A stretch of 47,664 nt of DNA from CAYJDG01 sp964368875. GTDB taxonomy: Bacteria > Pseudomonadota > Alphaproteobacteria > Micavibrionales > Micavibrionaceae. Of this stretch, positions 7,245-15,496 are shown piece by piece (the stretch's first letter is position 1; the number at the start of each line of letters is the position of its first letter). The position numbers were made by a program, and so were the translations under genes. The notes below the pieces were generated by a model, which did not search any database, had not been told where the DNA came from, and worked only from the letters and a program-made list of their open reading frames with translations. The stretch covers positions 1 to 47,664 of the forward strand of contig CAYJDG010000013.1 in NCBI GenBank assembly GCA_964368875.1, read 5' to 3'.

Positions 7245-7820
7245 TTATGCCGGGGCGCGGCCAATGCAGATACCAGCACCGCCCATGTTGGCGAGAATGA
7301 CGTCCCGCTCATGCAGGGCGATAAAATTCTGTGCCCGCGCCGCAACCTCGGCATCGCCGCTGCTGGTGAGTTTATGGATGGCTTCGAGCAACGGGACGCG
7401 CACGGCAATGTGATCCGCTGCCTTGGCCCGGAGAGAGCCGAAAAGCTGCATCGCCAGCTCAAGACCCTGCGCCGGAGATTTCTGCTGGATTTGACTCTGG
7501 ACGCCGTACGCTATCGTCAGCGCAGCGATAGGGTGTGGAAAATATCCCGCGACTTTGCAGGTCAGGTCGGCAATCTGGGCGAAGTCGTCAGGTGCGATGG
7601 CTTCGCTTGAGGATATCTGTGGTGTCACCAGAGCTTCCAGGCGGGATTTGTCATCGTAAAAATCCTGTTCCGGCAAACGTGGACACGGACCAGCAGTTGG
7701 CGACGGCGCAACCGGGGCTGGCGCAGAGGCCGGACGGTCCACTGGATCCAAAAATCCATTGAAATCAAAAACTCTTCTCAGGCTGAAATATTCAGCAAGT
7801 GCGGCCAGACGTTCTCTCAT
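7245..7820 (-). CDS. Hypothetical protein
   Basis: A 191-residue protein without a signal peptide. A Pro/Ala-rich segment (residues about 30-48) joins an N-terminal stretch to a helical C-terminal half, including IAPDDFAQIADLTCKVAG, IAALTIAYGVQSQIQQKS and LHERDVILANMGGAGICIG. No family is recognised. No clear ribosome binding site is seen before the ATG. It lies between the receiver-domain gene (51 bp upstream) and the lipoprotein gene (40 bp downstream), all on the minus strand. Confidence 0.6.
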   Translation of the reverse strand: MRERLAALAEYFSLRRVFDFNGFLDPVDRPASAPAPVAPSPTAGPCPRLPEQDFYDDKSRLEALVTPQISSSEAIAPDDFAQIADLTCKVAGYFPHPIAALTIAYGVQSQIQQKSPAQGLELAMQLFGSLRAKAADHIAVRVPLLEAIHKLTSSGDAEVAARAQNFIALHERDVILANMGGAGICIGRAPA

Positions 7821-7871
7821 GGGCCGAACTATAGTCCGGCTGCCAAAGATTTGTCAATTTTCTGGAAACCC

Positions 7872-8699
7872 TTAAGCCGGGCGCAGAGGCATCGTATGGG
7901 AGACCGCAATCGCTCCTGTCGGCAGCGCCATCAGACTTACGGTCAGCTCTACTTCCATCATCGGGTTGGACCCGGCGATATCGACGCATTTGGACAGGGC
8001 TTCGGCAAACCGGTTCGCGGCATCGACCGGTTCGGTTTCATAGGCCGGACGCTGCATCAGCAGCACATATTCATTGCGGCGGGTCTGGCCGATGATGTCC
8101 GACTGGCGGCGCAGGCGCACGAGGTGCTTGGCCATTTTGGCGACCGCGATATCGCCTTCGACTTCGCCTTCATTGGCAACAATGGTTTTGTAATTGTTGA
8201 TTGTGAAGAAAAGCAGGAATGAGCTTTCGCCATAACGGTCGGCCCGCTCGAGACAGGAGAGAAAGAGCTGATTGAAGGCCGATTTGGCGATTACGCCGCC
8301 CGCCGATTTGAAATCTTCGGAATCGTCGCTCATATGACGCATCACCCCGGTCAGGCGCGCGGCATTTTCAAGATGCTGGTCAAGAACGCCCGGGTCGAGT
8401 GGTTTGGCGACCGCGTTGTTCATGCCGCTGGTCAGGCTTTCCTGCAGGCCGAGCGTTGAAGACAAAAGGATGGTGTAGCAATATTTGCGCATGCTGCGGC
8501 GCAAGGACTGGATCAGTGGCTTGGGATTGGTCAGGGGCGACGGGTCGAGAAAGATGACATCCCAGTCAGCCTTGGCGACACTTTCAAGGGCATCGGCCCC
8601 TTTGTCCGCCTGTAGGGTAACGCTGTGTCCGACGGGCTCAAGCCGGGACTTGATCAGGTTGGGAGCAATATCGTCGCGGTCAATAACAAGAACTTGCAT
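7872..8699 (-). CDS. Response-regulator receiver protein with degenerate GGDEF-like domain
   Basis: A 275-residue protein from the ATG at 8699, preceded by AGGGG; an earlier in-frame ATG lacks a site. Residues 1-120 are a receiver domain: acidic pair in VLVIDRDD, probable phosphoacceptor Asp52 in VIFLDPSP, Ser in ILLSST and the conserved Lys99 in VAKPLDP. Residues about 130-265 have the secondary-structure pattern of a GGDEF domain (SSFLLFFTINNYKTIV, then GEVEGDIAVAKMAKHL), but the signature position reads RRNEY, so it cannot be an active diguanylate cyclase and lacks its metal and GTP residues. It could be a nucleotide sensor or interaction module. No histidine kinase is nearby. Confidence 0.75.
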   Translation of the reverse strand: MQVLVIDRDDIAPNLIKSRLEPVGHSVTLQADKGADALESVAKADWDVIFLDPSPLTNPKPLIQSLRRSMRKYCYTILLSSTLGLQESLTSGMNNAVAKPLDPGVLDQHLENAARLTGVMRHMSDDSEDFKSAGGVIAKSAFNQLFLSCLERADRYGESSFLLFFTINNYKTIVANEGEVEGDIAVAKMAKHLVRLRRQSDIIGQTRRNEYVLLMQRPAYETEPVDAANRFAEALSKCVDIAGSNPMMEVELTVSLMALPTGAIAVSHTMPLRPA

Positions 8700-8815
8700 G
8701 GGAGAGGCCCCTTTTGAATGGCGCCCCATGATCCCCAAAAACCGGGCAAAAGGGAAGCCCTAATCTGTCCTGCGGCCTAGTTTTGGCCCTTTATACGCGG
8801 TACCGGATGCTGTGT

Positions 8816-8844
8816 TTGACAATCCGGGCGGGTCACGGTAAATA
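8816..8844 (+). promoter_or_regulatory. Promoter of tRNA-Leu
   Basis: TTGACA (8816-8821), 17-bp spacer, TAAATA (8839-8844), with a start expected near 8851 and the tRNA beginning at 8879. The spacer and distance suit a strong constitutive stable-RNA promoter. Confidence 0.7.
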
Positions 8845-8878
8845 GTCGCCCGTACCTGATCAGACTAAACACACCAGT

Positions 8879-8965
8879 GCCCTGGTGGCGGAATTGGTAG
8901 ACGCGCAAGTTTCAGGTATTTGTGTTCGTAAGGACGTGGAAGTTCGAGTCTTCTCCAGGGCACCA
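8879..8965 (+). tRNA. tRNA-Leu (CAG)
   Basis: A class II tRNA with acceptor arms GCCCTGG / CCAGGGC, an encoded CCA end (8963-8965), the leucine-type D arm GGCGGAATTGGTAGACGCG, an anticodon arm CAAGT-TTCAGGT-ATTTG with CAG at 8913-8915, a long variable arm and the TTCGAGT T-loop. It reads leucine CUG codons. A short T-run follows the CCA (8966-8970). Confidence 0.95.
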
Positions 8966-9029
8966 TTTTTTATCGTTAAAATCCCCTCTTCCCTTGAAAA
9001 CCCCGGCAAAACCCTTTAATCCGGGGGGT

Positions 9030-9641
9030 ATGACCATTACATTATATAAAAATGACCTGCCTGCGGGTCTGACCTTTCCAAACGGCGTTGCGATTGATTC
9101 CGAAACCATGGGTCTGAACCCTGTGCGCGACCGCCTCTGCCTGATCCAGCTCTCGAGCGGGGATGGCAATGCCCATCTCGTTCAGTTCACCGACCCGTCC
9201 TACAATGCCCCGAACCTGAAAAAGATGCTGGCCGATCCAAGCATCGACAAACTCTTTCACTTCGCCCGGTTTGATATTGCGGCGATCAAGGCTTATCTCG
9301 GCGTTAATTGCACACCTGTTTACTGCACCAAGACCGCTTCGCGCCTCGTGCGCACCTTTACCGACCGCCATTCCTTGAAAGAGCTTTGCCGGGAACTGCT
9401 CGGCATCGAGCTGTCCAAGCAGCAACAATCCTCCGACTGGGGGGCCGAAACTTTGAGTGAAGACCAGCAGGCTTATGCCGCGAGCGATGTCCTTTATCTC
9501 CATCGCCTGCGCGAAAAACTCGATGCGATGCTCGCCCGTGAAGGCCGCACCGAGCTTGCCCGCGCCTGTTTCGATTTTCTTCCCGTTCGCGCCCAGCTCG
9601 ATCTCGAGGGCTGGCCCGATTTTGATATTTTCGCGCATTAA
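9030..9641 (+). CDS. rnd: Ribonuclease D family 3'-5' exonuclease
   Basis: A 203-residue DEDDy exonuclease. Exo I is AIDSETMGL (DxE), Exo II HFARFDIAAI and Exo III YAASDVLYLHRL (YxxxD). It lacks the C-terminal HRDC domains of E. coli RNase D and is the short single-domain form common in Alphaproteobacteria. It trims 3' ends of tRNA and other stable RNAs, so its position 64 bp behind a tRNA gene is fitting though probably not functional. The ATG at 9030 is used because the upstream extension overlaps the tRNA. kdsD follows 18 bp later. Confidence 0.88.
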   Translation: MTITLYKNDLPAGLTFPNGVAIDSETMGLNPVRDRLCLIQLSSGDGNAHLVQFTDPSYNAPNLKKMLADPSIDKLFHFARFDIAAIKAYLGVNCTPVYCTKTASRLVRTFTDRHSLKELCRELLGIELSKQQQSSDWGAETLSEDQQAYAASDVLYLHRLREKLDAMLAREGRTELARACFDFLPVRAQLDLEGWPDFDIFAH

Positions 9642-9659
9642 AAGCTGAAGGAACGCCGC

Positions 9660-10664
9660 ATGAAACCCGTTCCACTCACCCCCTCCGCTCCCGCAGATCT
9701 CGCGCAGGCGCGCCAGACGCTCGCCACTGAAATTGCAGGTCTTGAAGCCCTTTCCGCTGCGCTTGATCATAACTTTGAAAGCGCGATTGCAATCATTCAG
9801 GCGATGAAAGACAAAGGTCTTGGCCGCCTGATCGTCGCCGGGATCGGCAAGAGCGGCCATGTCGCGCGCAAGATCGCGGCAACGCTCGCCTCGACTGCGA
9901 CGCCGTCCTATTACATCCATCCCGGTGAAGCGAGCCACGGCGATCTTGGCATGGTCACCGGTCACGATGTCATCATCCTGTTGTCCAATTCCGGCGAGAA
10001 CGCCGAACTCTATGACATGATTGCCTATGCGAAACGCTTCGCAATTCCCTTGATTGCCATTACCTCCAATCCCGACAGCAATCTTGGCCGCCACGCCGAT
10101 ATTCCTTTGCTGCTGCCAAAAGTGCCGGAAGCCTGCCCCAACGGCCTTGCGCCAACCACCTCGACCACGATGATGATGGCGCTTGGCGATGCGATTGCGG
10201 TTGCGCTGCTGGCGCGCTCGGGCCTGTCCGCTGAAGAATTCCGTGTCTGGCATCCGGGTGGCAAGCTCGGCTCCAAACTGCGCCATGTCTCCGACCTGAT
10301 GATCGGCGAAAAAGACGTCGCCATGGTCGGTCCAGAGACCCGCATGGACGCGGCCCTGATTGCGCTCACCGAAAAAAACCTCGGCTCGGTCATCATCGTC
10401 GATGCGCAGCAAAAATTGCTCGGTATCATCACCGACGGCGATCTCAAACGCCATATGGGCCCGGATTTATTGGCCCGCCCGGTCAAAGACATCATGACCG
10501 CACATCCGCGCACGATCACGCCGGACGCCTTGGCCGCGAGCGCGCTCGAAGTCATGGTCAATCCGGGGGGTAACCCGATTACCTCGCTGGTCGTCGCGAC
10601 AAGCGATGGCCGCGTCACCGGGTTGATCCGCGTGCAGGAGCTGCTCAAGGCCGGACTGGTCTAA
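9660..10664 (+). CDS. kdsD: Arabinose-5-phosphate isomerase (KpsF/GutQ family)
   Basis: A 334-residue enzyme that converts D-ribulose 5-phosphate to D-arabinose 5-phosphate, the first step to KDO for LPS. The N-terminal SIS domain shows GIGKSGHVARKIAATLAST, HPGEASHGDLGMV and ILLSNSGENAE; a pair of CBS domains follows from about residue 210 (MIGEKDVAMVGPETRMDAALIAL..., then DIMTAHPRTITPDALAASAL). Full length for the family. It starts 18 bp after rnd and is followed by lptC and lptA, placing LPS precursor synthesis and LPS transport in one operon. Confidence 0.92.
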   Translation: MKPVPLTPSAPADLAQARQTLATEIAGLEALSAALDHNFESAIAIIQAMKDKGLGRLIVAGIGKSGHVARKIAATLASTATPSYYIHPGEASHGDLGMVTGHDVIILLSNSGENAELYDMIAYAKRFAIPLIAITSNPDSNLGRHADIPLLLPKVPEACPNGLAPTTSTTMMMALGDAIAVALLARSGLSAEEFRVWHPGGKLGSKLRHVSDLMIGEKDVAMVGPETRMDAALIALTEKNLGSVIIVDAQQKLLGIITDGDLKRHMGPDLLARPVKDIMTAHPRTITPDALAASALEVMVNPGGNPITSLVVATSDGRVTGLIRVQELLKAGLV

Positions 10665-10713
10665 ATCCCTTTAAAGTCTTTCGGGCTGGCCGTGGCCATG
10701 GTAAAAACTCCTG

Positions 10714-11439
10714 ATGAGCTTCACTCCTCCCCTGCCCCAGCCTGACGACGATGCGCCGCCCTCCCGCAGCGGTCTCGATCTTGGCCGTCTGGTGCGCTCA
10801 GATGAAGACGCCGCCAGTACGGTTGCGCAGAGCGTGCGTCATAGCTCGCGCGTGCGCAGGCTGAAACTAATCCTGCCGCTGGCCGCTGTTGCGCTTGTTG
10901 TGATCATGCTGGCGTGGTCGGATATGGACAAGAATATCGAACCCGTGCGCCGTGAAGCCGTCGCCCCGCAAATGGTCGGCAAAAATGAACTGATCAAACC
11001 GAAATTCCAGTCGGAAGACACCAGCCAGCAGCCTTATACCATCACCGCCGACCGCGCCTTTCAGGAGAGCGGCAATCTCGACCGTGTGATCATGGAAAAG
11101 CCGGTCGCTGACATCGCCCTCAAAGGCGGCTCGTGGATTGCCCTCAAAGCAAAAGACGGCGAATACATTCAGAGCGAACAAAAACTCAAACTGAACGGCG
11201 ACGTGAAATTTTTTCATGATGACGGCTATGAACTGACCACCGATCATGTCGATCTCGACGTGCAGGGCCAGACTGCCGTCACTGACAGTCCTGTCTCAGG
11301 TCAAGGCCCAGCTGGCACGATTTCTGGCCAAGGCCTTAAGGCCGATGGCAAGACCGGCACACTGATTTTTACCGGACCGGCAACGCTCACAATCCGCAAG
11401 TCCAAACCGCTTCAACCTGCACCGGAGACAGCCCCATGA
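10714..11439 (+). CDS. lptC: LPS export protein LptC
   Basis: A 241-residue bitopic inner-membrane protein. After about 50 cytoplasmic residues there is one membrane segment (LKLILPLAAVALVVIMLAW) and then a periplasmic beta-jellyroll (YTITADRAFQESGNLDRVIM, SWIALKAKDGEYIQSEQKL, GYELTTDHVDLDVQGQTAV). This is the LptC/YrbK layout; it receives LPS from the LptBFG transporter and passes it to LptA. The N-terminal cytoplasmic part is longer than in E. coli, as in other Alphaproteobacteria. Its stop overlaps the lptA start by 4 bp (ATGA). Confidence 0.88.
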   Translation: MSFTPPLPQPDDDAPPSRSGLDLGRLVRSDEDAASTVAQSVRHSSRVRRLKLILPLAAVALVVIMLAWSDMDKNIEPVRREAVAPQMVGKNELIKPKFQSEDTSQQPYTITADRAFQESGNLDRVIMEKPVADIALKGGSWIALKAKDGEYIQSEQKLKLNGDVKFFHDDGYELTTDHVDLDVQGQTAVTDSPVSGQGPAGTISGQGLKADGKTGTLIFTGPATLTIRKSKPLQPAPETAP

Positions 11440-12230
11440 TCGGCCCTCGTATCATTCTCGCTCTTATGCTTCTAAGCCCTCTCCCTGCCTTTGCAGCGAA
11501 CACCACTGATCAGCCGCTCGAGATTACCGCTGACAGCGCGCTGGAGTGGAACCGCGATCAACACCAGTATGTCGCCCGTAAAAACGCTAAGGCTGTGCAA
11601 GGCGATTTTTCCGTCTCTGCCGACACGCTGACCGCAGCCTATGACGACAGCAAGGGCGGCACCGATATCACCGTCCTGACCGCCGAGGGCAATGTTACGA
11701 TCGTCTCTGGTACCAGCACCGCGACTGGCAACAAGGCTGTCTATGACGTGACAACCGGCAAAGCTGTTTTAACAGGCACTGCGCTGAAACTCTCCGACAA
11801 GGATTTGAGCGTCACCGCCAAAGAAAAATTTGAATATTTTTCCAACGAAGGCAAAGTGATCGCCCATGGCCGCCCATTGATTACATCCAAAGATGACACG
11901 CTTGAAGCGGATCAGGCCACCGCGTGGCTCGCGCCGAAGGGATCGCCAACGGGCGGCCTGCAGCGCGCCGAAGCGACCGGCAATGTCATCATCAAAACCC
12001 CCTCGCAGATGGCAACCGGCGATAAAGCCACGTATGATGCAACCACCAGCATGGCCGAGCTGATCGGTCACGCCAAAGTGACGAGCGGCAGTGATACGCT
12101 GGAGGGTGAGCGCGCCGAAGTGAACCTGAAAACCAAAGTCAGCCGCATGACCGGGGCGGACGGCAAAGGCAAGGTGAAGGGTGTGTTCTACCCAGCCAAC
12201 CGCAGGCCGAAACCAGCCGCGGCCCCTTAA
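11436..12230 (+). CDS. lptA: LPS transport periplasmic protein LptA (OstA-like)
   Basis: A 264-residue exported protein with signal peptide MIGPRIILALMLLSPLPAFA. It has the OstA repeat pattern in tandem: QPLEITADSALEWNRDQHQYVA, GNVTIVSGTSTATGNKAVYD, KAVLTGTALKLSDKD, and a second half with ATGNVIIKTPSQMATGDKATYD. It forms the periplasmic bridge that carries LPS to LptDE. The C terminus ends in a Lys/Pro-rich tail. In most Alphaproteobacteria lptB follows directly; here a 2.4-kb segment intervenes. The stop is 10 bp from the end of a convergent gene. Confidence 0.9.
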   Translation: MIGPRIILALMLLSPLPAFAANTTDQPLEITADSALEWNRDQHQYVARKNAKAVQGDFSVSADTLTAAYDDSKGGTDITVLTAEGNVTIVSGTSTATGNKAVYDVTTGKAVLTGTALKLSDKDLSVTAKEKFEYFSNEGKVIAHGRPLITSKDDTLEADQATAWLAPKGSPTGGLQRAEATGNVIIKTPSQMATGDKATYDATTSMAELIGHAKVTSGSDTLEGERAEVNLKTKVSRMTGADGKGKVKGVFYPANRRPKPAAAP

Positions 12231-12239
12231 TTTCAATTT

Positions 12240-12758
12240 CTATTTTTGAGTGGGTGGCGGGAGTGCCGCCGCGGCATCCGGCTCACCCGGTTCGCTGCGC
12301 ATACGCACACCTTTGGCCACGTATTCCCATGTATCGGCCAGTCTCGCTTCAAGCTCGGGCCAACGTTCGGTCGGGCAATTTTCCATCGCCCAGCTGATAA
12401 AGACCATTGCTTGTCTTTGATCTTCGCCGGGGGCCTCCTGAACCTCGACTTTGCGCATTTCGAGATCCCTGTCAGTCGCAACGATGCTATACGCACCCGG
12501 CTGATGGCGCAGCAGGCTAAAGCGGGCTTGGGTGCCAGCCATGCTTACGTCGAGATCATGGCCGTCTTGACCAGCAGGGGGGATCTCCATGATAACCAGT
12601 CCATCCGGATCAAAGGGCGAGTCCGAAAGACTGAAAATCGCGTCCCAGGTCGCGGGCAGTTCCTTGATCGCAGGGTGGTTTTCAGTGAAACTTGTATAGC
12701 GCGTTCTGTCGGCGTCGCTTGGCTGAGCCGCCACATGGAATAAGCCAGTTGTTTTCAT
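12240..12758 (-). CDS. Hypothetical protein, single copy of a domain shared with the next gene
   Basis: A 172-residue soluble protein starting MKTTGLFHVAAQPSDADRT and ending in a Pro-rich tail. The stretch FDPDGLVIMEIPP ... SWAMENCPTERWPELEARL aligns by eye with two parts of the 354-residue protein encoded just upstream on the same strand (FDPALLTFEPV ... AAWIERECPSDRL and VLSWARVACPPERRAELD). The shared feature is a short beta-rich region followed by a helix with W, Cys-Pro and a charged tail. No known family is recognised and no signal or membrane segment is present. It may be a shorter paralogue of its neighbour. Confidence 0.65.
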   Translation of the reverse strand: MKTTGLFHVAAQPSDADRTRYTSFTENHPAIKELPATWDAIFSLSDSPFDPDGLVIMEIPPAGQDGHDLDVSMAGTQARFSLLRHQPGAYSIVATDRDLEMRKVEVQEAPGEDQRQAMVFISWAMENCPTERWPELEARLADTWEYVAKGVRMRSEPGEPDAAAALPPPTQK

Positions 12759-12878
12759 CTTAATGACACCCTTTTTTTGTTACCTGACTTCACGCAGGCC
12801 ATCTCAGAAAATAGCGATTCTTCAGCAAGATATCAAATTCGTGGTTTTAAAGCGGACACGCGTTGGGTGAGAGCTCCG

Positions 12879-13943
12879 TTATTTCAAACCATGGGTTGGT
12901 AGATCTGCGTGTGCCGAGGGGACGGAGAGCCCGATTTCATTCGCCAGGCTGATCATAATGCTGGCATCCATCAGGCGGTCACTGGGGCATTCCCGCTCAA
13001 TCCATGCTGCAATATGCCCGCACACATAGAAACTTTCCTGCGGCCCTGCTCCCGCTTTCATAAACTGAGTAAGTTCATGGCCATCTGAAAACCGGTACTG
13101 GATTCGCAAGTCCGGCGAAGAAGCATCAGGACGAATTTCCAGTGTGCTGCCTCCCGTCATCATCGTCAGCTTGATACCGGACTGGGCCTGGCCGTGCTGG
13201 ACCGGCTCAAATGTCAGCAAGGCAGGATCGAATCCTTTGGACACTATCTCCAGTTGCCTTACAAACCCGATGACATTGTTGCTTGGTGCGCGCTGCGCGA
13301 GAGCGGCAAAGACCTTGTCCACGAAACTTGTGCTGTCATGAAACCGATGCACCTCACCTTTCGGTTGGGGTAGGTCCGGAAACGGGAAATACCCGAAATC
13401 AGACTGGCGGCCAAAGGAGGCCTGATACTGAAATTCATCCAGATAGCCCTCATCCAGCTCTGCGCGCCGCTCCGGCGGACACGCCACCCGGGCCCAGCTC
13501 AAAACTCTGGCGATGGCATCAGACGCAGCGCGATCATTTTCGATCGCATCATGGAAACTGATTTCGGGCATATCAGGGAATCTGGCGTTGGTATACGTTT
13601 CGATCCGGCAAAGACCTGTCTGTTGCAGGGCATCCCATTCGATCTTGATCTGCATCCCCGGCGCACCGCGCAGGCGGACCATCGGGTTAGGGCGGATGTC
13701 GCCCTGTTCGCTCTCGTGCGTCCCTTGGGGCGGCGTATAGAGATCGGAAAAGCTTTCACCCCGTTCAGGATCATACAGCTTAAAGACCGGTCCCTCGGGC
13801 GCACTTGAGCCGATAGCTGCAACGCCCCGGATCGCATCCAGCAGATAGGTCCACGCTACGCTGACGCCTTGGCCGTCGATGCGCTGCTTGCGCCGTGTCG
13901 CGGCTTCAAACTGCTGCATCATCTGGTTGGGGTCGAAATCCAT
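12879..13943 (-). CDS. Hypothetical protein with two copies of an unknown domain
   Basis: A 354-residue soluble protein starting MDFDPNQMMQQFEAATRRKQ. Two related halves can be seen. Half one ends with IARVLSWARVACPPERRAELDEGYL (residues about 142-168), half two with CGHIAAWIERECPSDRLMDASIM (about 307-330). Each is preceded by beta-rich sequence (MVRLRGAPGMQIKIEWD; GIKLTMMTGGSTLEIRPD). The downstream 172-residue gene carries one copy. No catalytic motif or known family is recognised. The three copies suggest duplication within the locus. It lies opposite to the surrounding lpt genes, 120 bp from the next minus gene. Confidence 0.65.
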   Translation of the reverse strand: MDFDPNQMMQQFEAATRRKQRIDGQGVSVAWTYLLDAIRGVAAIGSSAPEGPVFKLYDPERGESFSDLYTPPQGTHESEQGDIRPNPMVRLRGAPGMQIKIEWDALQQTGLCRIETYTNARFPDMPEISFHDAIENDRAASDAIARVLSWARVACPPERRAELDEGYLDEFQYQASFGRQSDFGYFPFPDLPQPKGEVHRFHDSTSFVDKVFAALAQRAPSNNVIGFVRQLEIVSKGFDPALLTFEPVQHGQAQSGIKLTMMTGGSTLEIRPDASSPDLRIQYRFSDGHELTQFMKAGAGPQESFYVCGHIAAWIERECPSDRLMDASIMISLANEIGLSVPSAHADLPTHGLK

Positions 13944-14057
13944 GCTGTCATTCTTTCACGAGGAGGTGAAAATCTACTGAATACGTTGCAATATGTCAAA
14001 TTATTGCTTTTTAACCGGGGTGGGCGTATGGTGAGCGCCGTTAACAAAAGGATGCTT

Positions 14058-14696
14058 ATGTCTGACGTTTTGATGAACTGGCTGCTTCTGGTAGCCGTTT
14101 TTGGGGTCGCGGTGGTTTCACCGGGGCCGGATCTCGTCATGGCGATCCGCAATTCCGTTATGTATGCCCGTCGCGCCGGGGTTATGACGGCCATCGGTTT
14201 TGGCCTTGGGGTCATCTTTCATGTGACCTATACGCTCGCTGGGCTCGCGGCCATCATCGCCAAATCGGTCCTCCTTTTTAACCTCTTGAAATATATCGGG
14301 GCGGCCTACCTGTTCTATGTCGGCATCAAGGCCCTGCGCTCCAAGGGCATGTCCGCCGATACAACTCCTGAGGGTCCGGTCGTGCGCGGCACGATGTCTG
14401 ACTTTGAAGCCATCCGTTCCGGCTTCATCACCAACCTGTTCAATCCGAAGGCCACGATGTTTTTCCTCGCCCTCTTTTCGCAGATCATCCATCCCGATTA
14501 CAGCCTCGGGATTCAGGCGCTGTTCGGCCTGACCTGCGTGCTGATGGTGATGGCATGGTTTTCGGGCGTTGCCATCGTGCTCAATGCCCCGGCGATCAAG
14601 GCCCGTTTCATGCGCGCATCCAAATGGATCGACCGCACCTGTGGCGGGTTCTTTATCGCGCTGGGCCTCAAGCTCGCGCTGACGAAAGCGGTATAG
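14058..14696 (+). CDS. LysE/RhtB family amino-acid exporter
   Basis: A 212-residue inner-membrane protein with about six hydrophobic helices. The first carries the family signature VAVVSPGPDLVMAIRNSV; later ones include AGVMTAIGFGLGVIFHVTYTLAG and SGFITNLFNPKATMFFLALFSQ, both typical of RhtB/LysE transporters for homoserine, threonine or lysine. The substrate cannot be predicted. The ATG at 14058 has AAAGGA upstream; longer frames start in non-coding sequence. lptB begins 3 bp after the stop, so this gene has become part of the lptB-rpoN transcript. Confidence 0.85.
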   Translation: MSDVLMNWLLLVAVFGVAVVSPGPDLVMAIRNSVMYARRAGVMTAIGFGLGVIFHVTYTLAGLAAIIAKSVLLFNLLKYIGAAYLFYVGIKALRSKGMSADTTPEGPVVRGTMSDFEAIRSGFITNLFNPKATMFFLALFSQIIHPDYSLGIQALFGLTCVLMVMAWFSGVAIVLNAPAIKARFMRASKWIDRTCGGFFIALGLKLALTKAV

Positions 14697-14699
14697 CCG

Positions 14700-15473
14700 A
14701 TGTCCCAGAGCATTCCAGCAACACCGCCGAAACGTTATTTACGCCCGGTCGCGCGTGGACTCTCGGCGCAGCACCTCTCAAAATCCTATAAAAACCGCCC
14801 GGTTCTGCGCGATGTCTCGATCACCGTCGAACAGGGTGAAGCGGTCGCGCTCCTCGGCCCAAACGGCGCCGGAAAAACCACCTGCTTTTATATCATCACC
14901 GGACTGATCCCGCCCGATGGCGGTGCAATCTCGCTTGATGGTCAGGAAATCACGACGCTGCCAATGTATCGCCGTTCACGGCTTGGCATTGGCTACCTGC
15001 CACAAGAAGCTTCGATCTTTCGTGGCCTCAACGTCGAAGAAAATCTGCGCGGTGTGATCCAGACTCAGGATCTCGATACTGCTGACCAAGAAGACCTGCT
15101 CGAAGACCTGATGGTTGAATTCTCGATCTCGCATCTGCGCCGCACGCCTGCGATTGCCCTTTCGGGCGGTGAACGCCGCCGCGTTGAGATTGCCCGGGCG
15201 CTCGCCTCACGGCCTCATTTTATCCTTCTCGATGAACCGCTCGCCGGGATCGATCCGATTGCCGTCAACGATATCCGCAATCTGATCGGCTACCTGAAAA
15301 ATCGCGGCATTGGCGTGCTGATCACCGATCACAACGTGCGCGATACGCTTGGGATTGTTGACCGCGCTTACATTCTCCATGACGGCAAAGTCATGACCGA
15401 GGGAACTCCTGAACAGATCGTCCAAGACGACGATGTCCGCCGCGTCTATCTCGGCGAGGGGTTCAGCCTTTAA
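14700..15473 (+). CDS. lptB: LPS export ABC transporter ATP-binding protein LptB
   Basis: A 257-residue ABC ATPase that powers LPS extraction with LptFG. Walker A is LLGPNGAGKTT, the signature LSGGERRRVEIARAL and Walker B ILLDEPLAGIDP, followed by the H-loop TDHNVRDTLGI. About 20 extra N-terminal residues precede the usual start (LSAQHLSKSYKNRPVL), as in other Alphaproteobacteria. Linkage to rpoN 23 bp downstream is the standard lptB-rpoN arrangement. Confidence 0.95.
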   Translation: MSQSIPATPPKRYLRPVARGLSAQHLSKSYKNRPVLRDVSITVEQGEAVALLGPNGAGKTTCFYIITGLIPPDGGAISLDGQEITTLPMYRRSRLGIGYLPQEASIFRGLNVEENLRGVIQTQDLDTADQEDLLEDLMVEFSISHLRRTPAIALSGGERRRVEIARALASRPHFILLDEPLAGIDPIAVNDIRNLIGYLKNRGIGVLITDHNVRDTLGIVDRAYILHDGKVMTEGTPEQIVQDDDVRRVYLGEGFSL

Positions 15474-15496
15474 GCCAAATCTGCTATACTGGATTC

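Noticed and set aside
9042..10454. Long 470-residue minus-strand frame across rnd and kdsD
   Set aside because: It lies antisense to two well-supported genes, has no recognisable domain and an odd composition (many His, Gly, Arg, Asp) typical of a shadow frame in GC-rich coding DNA.
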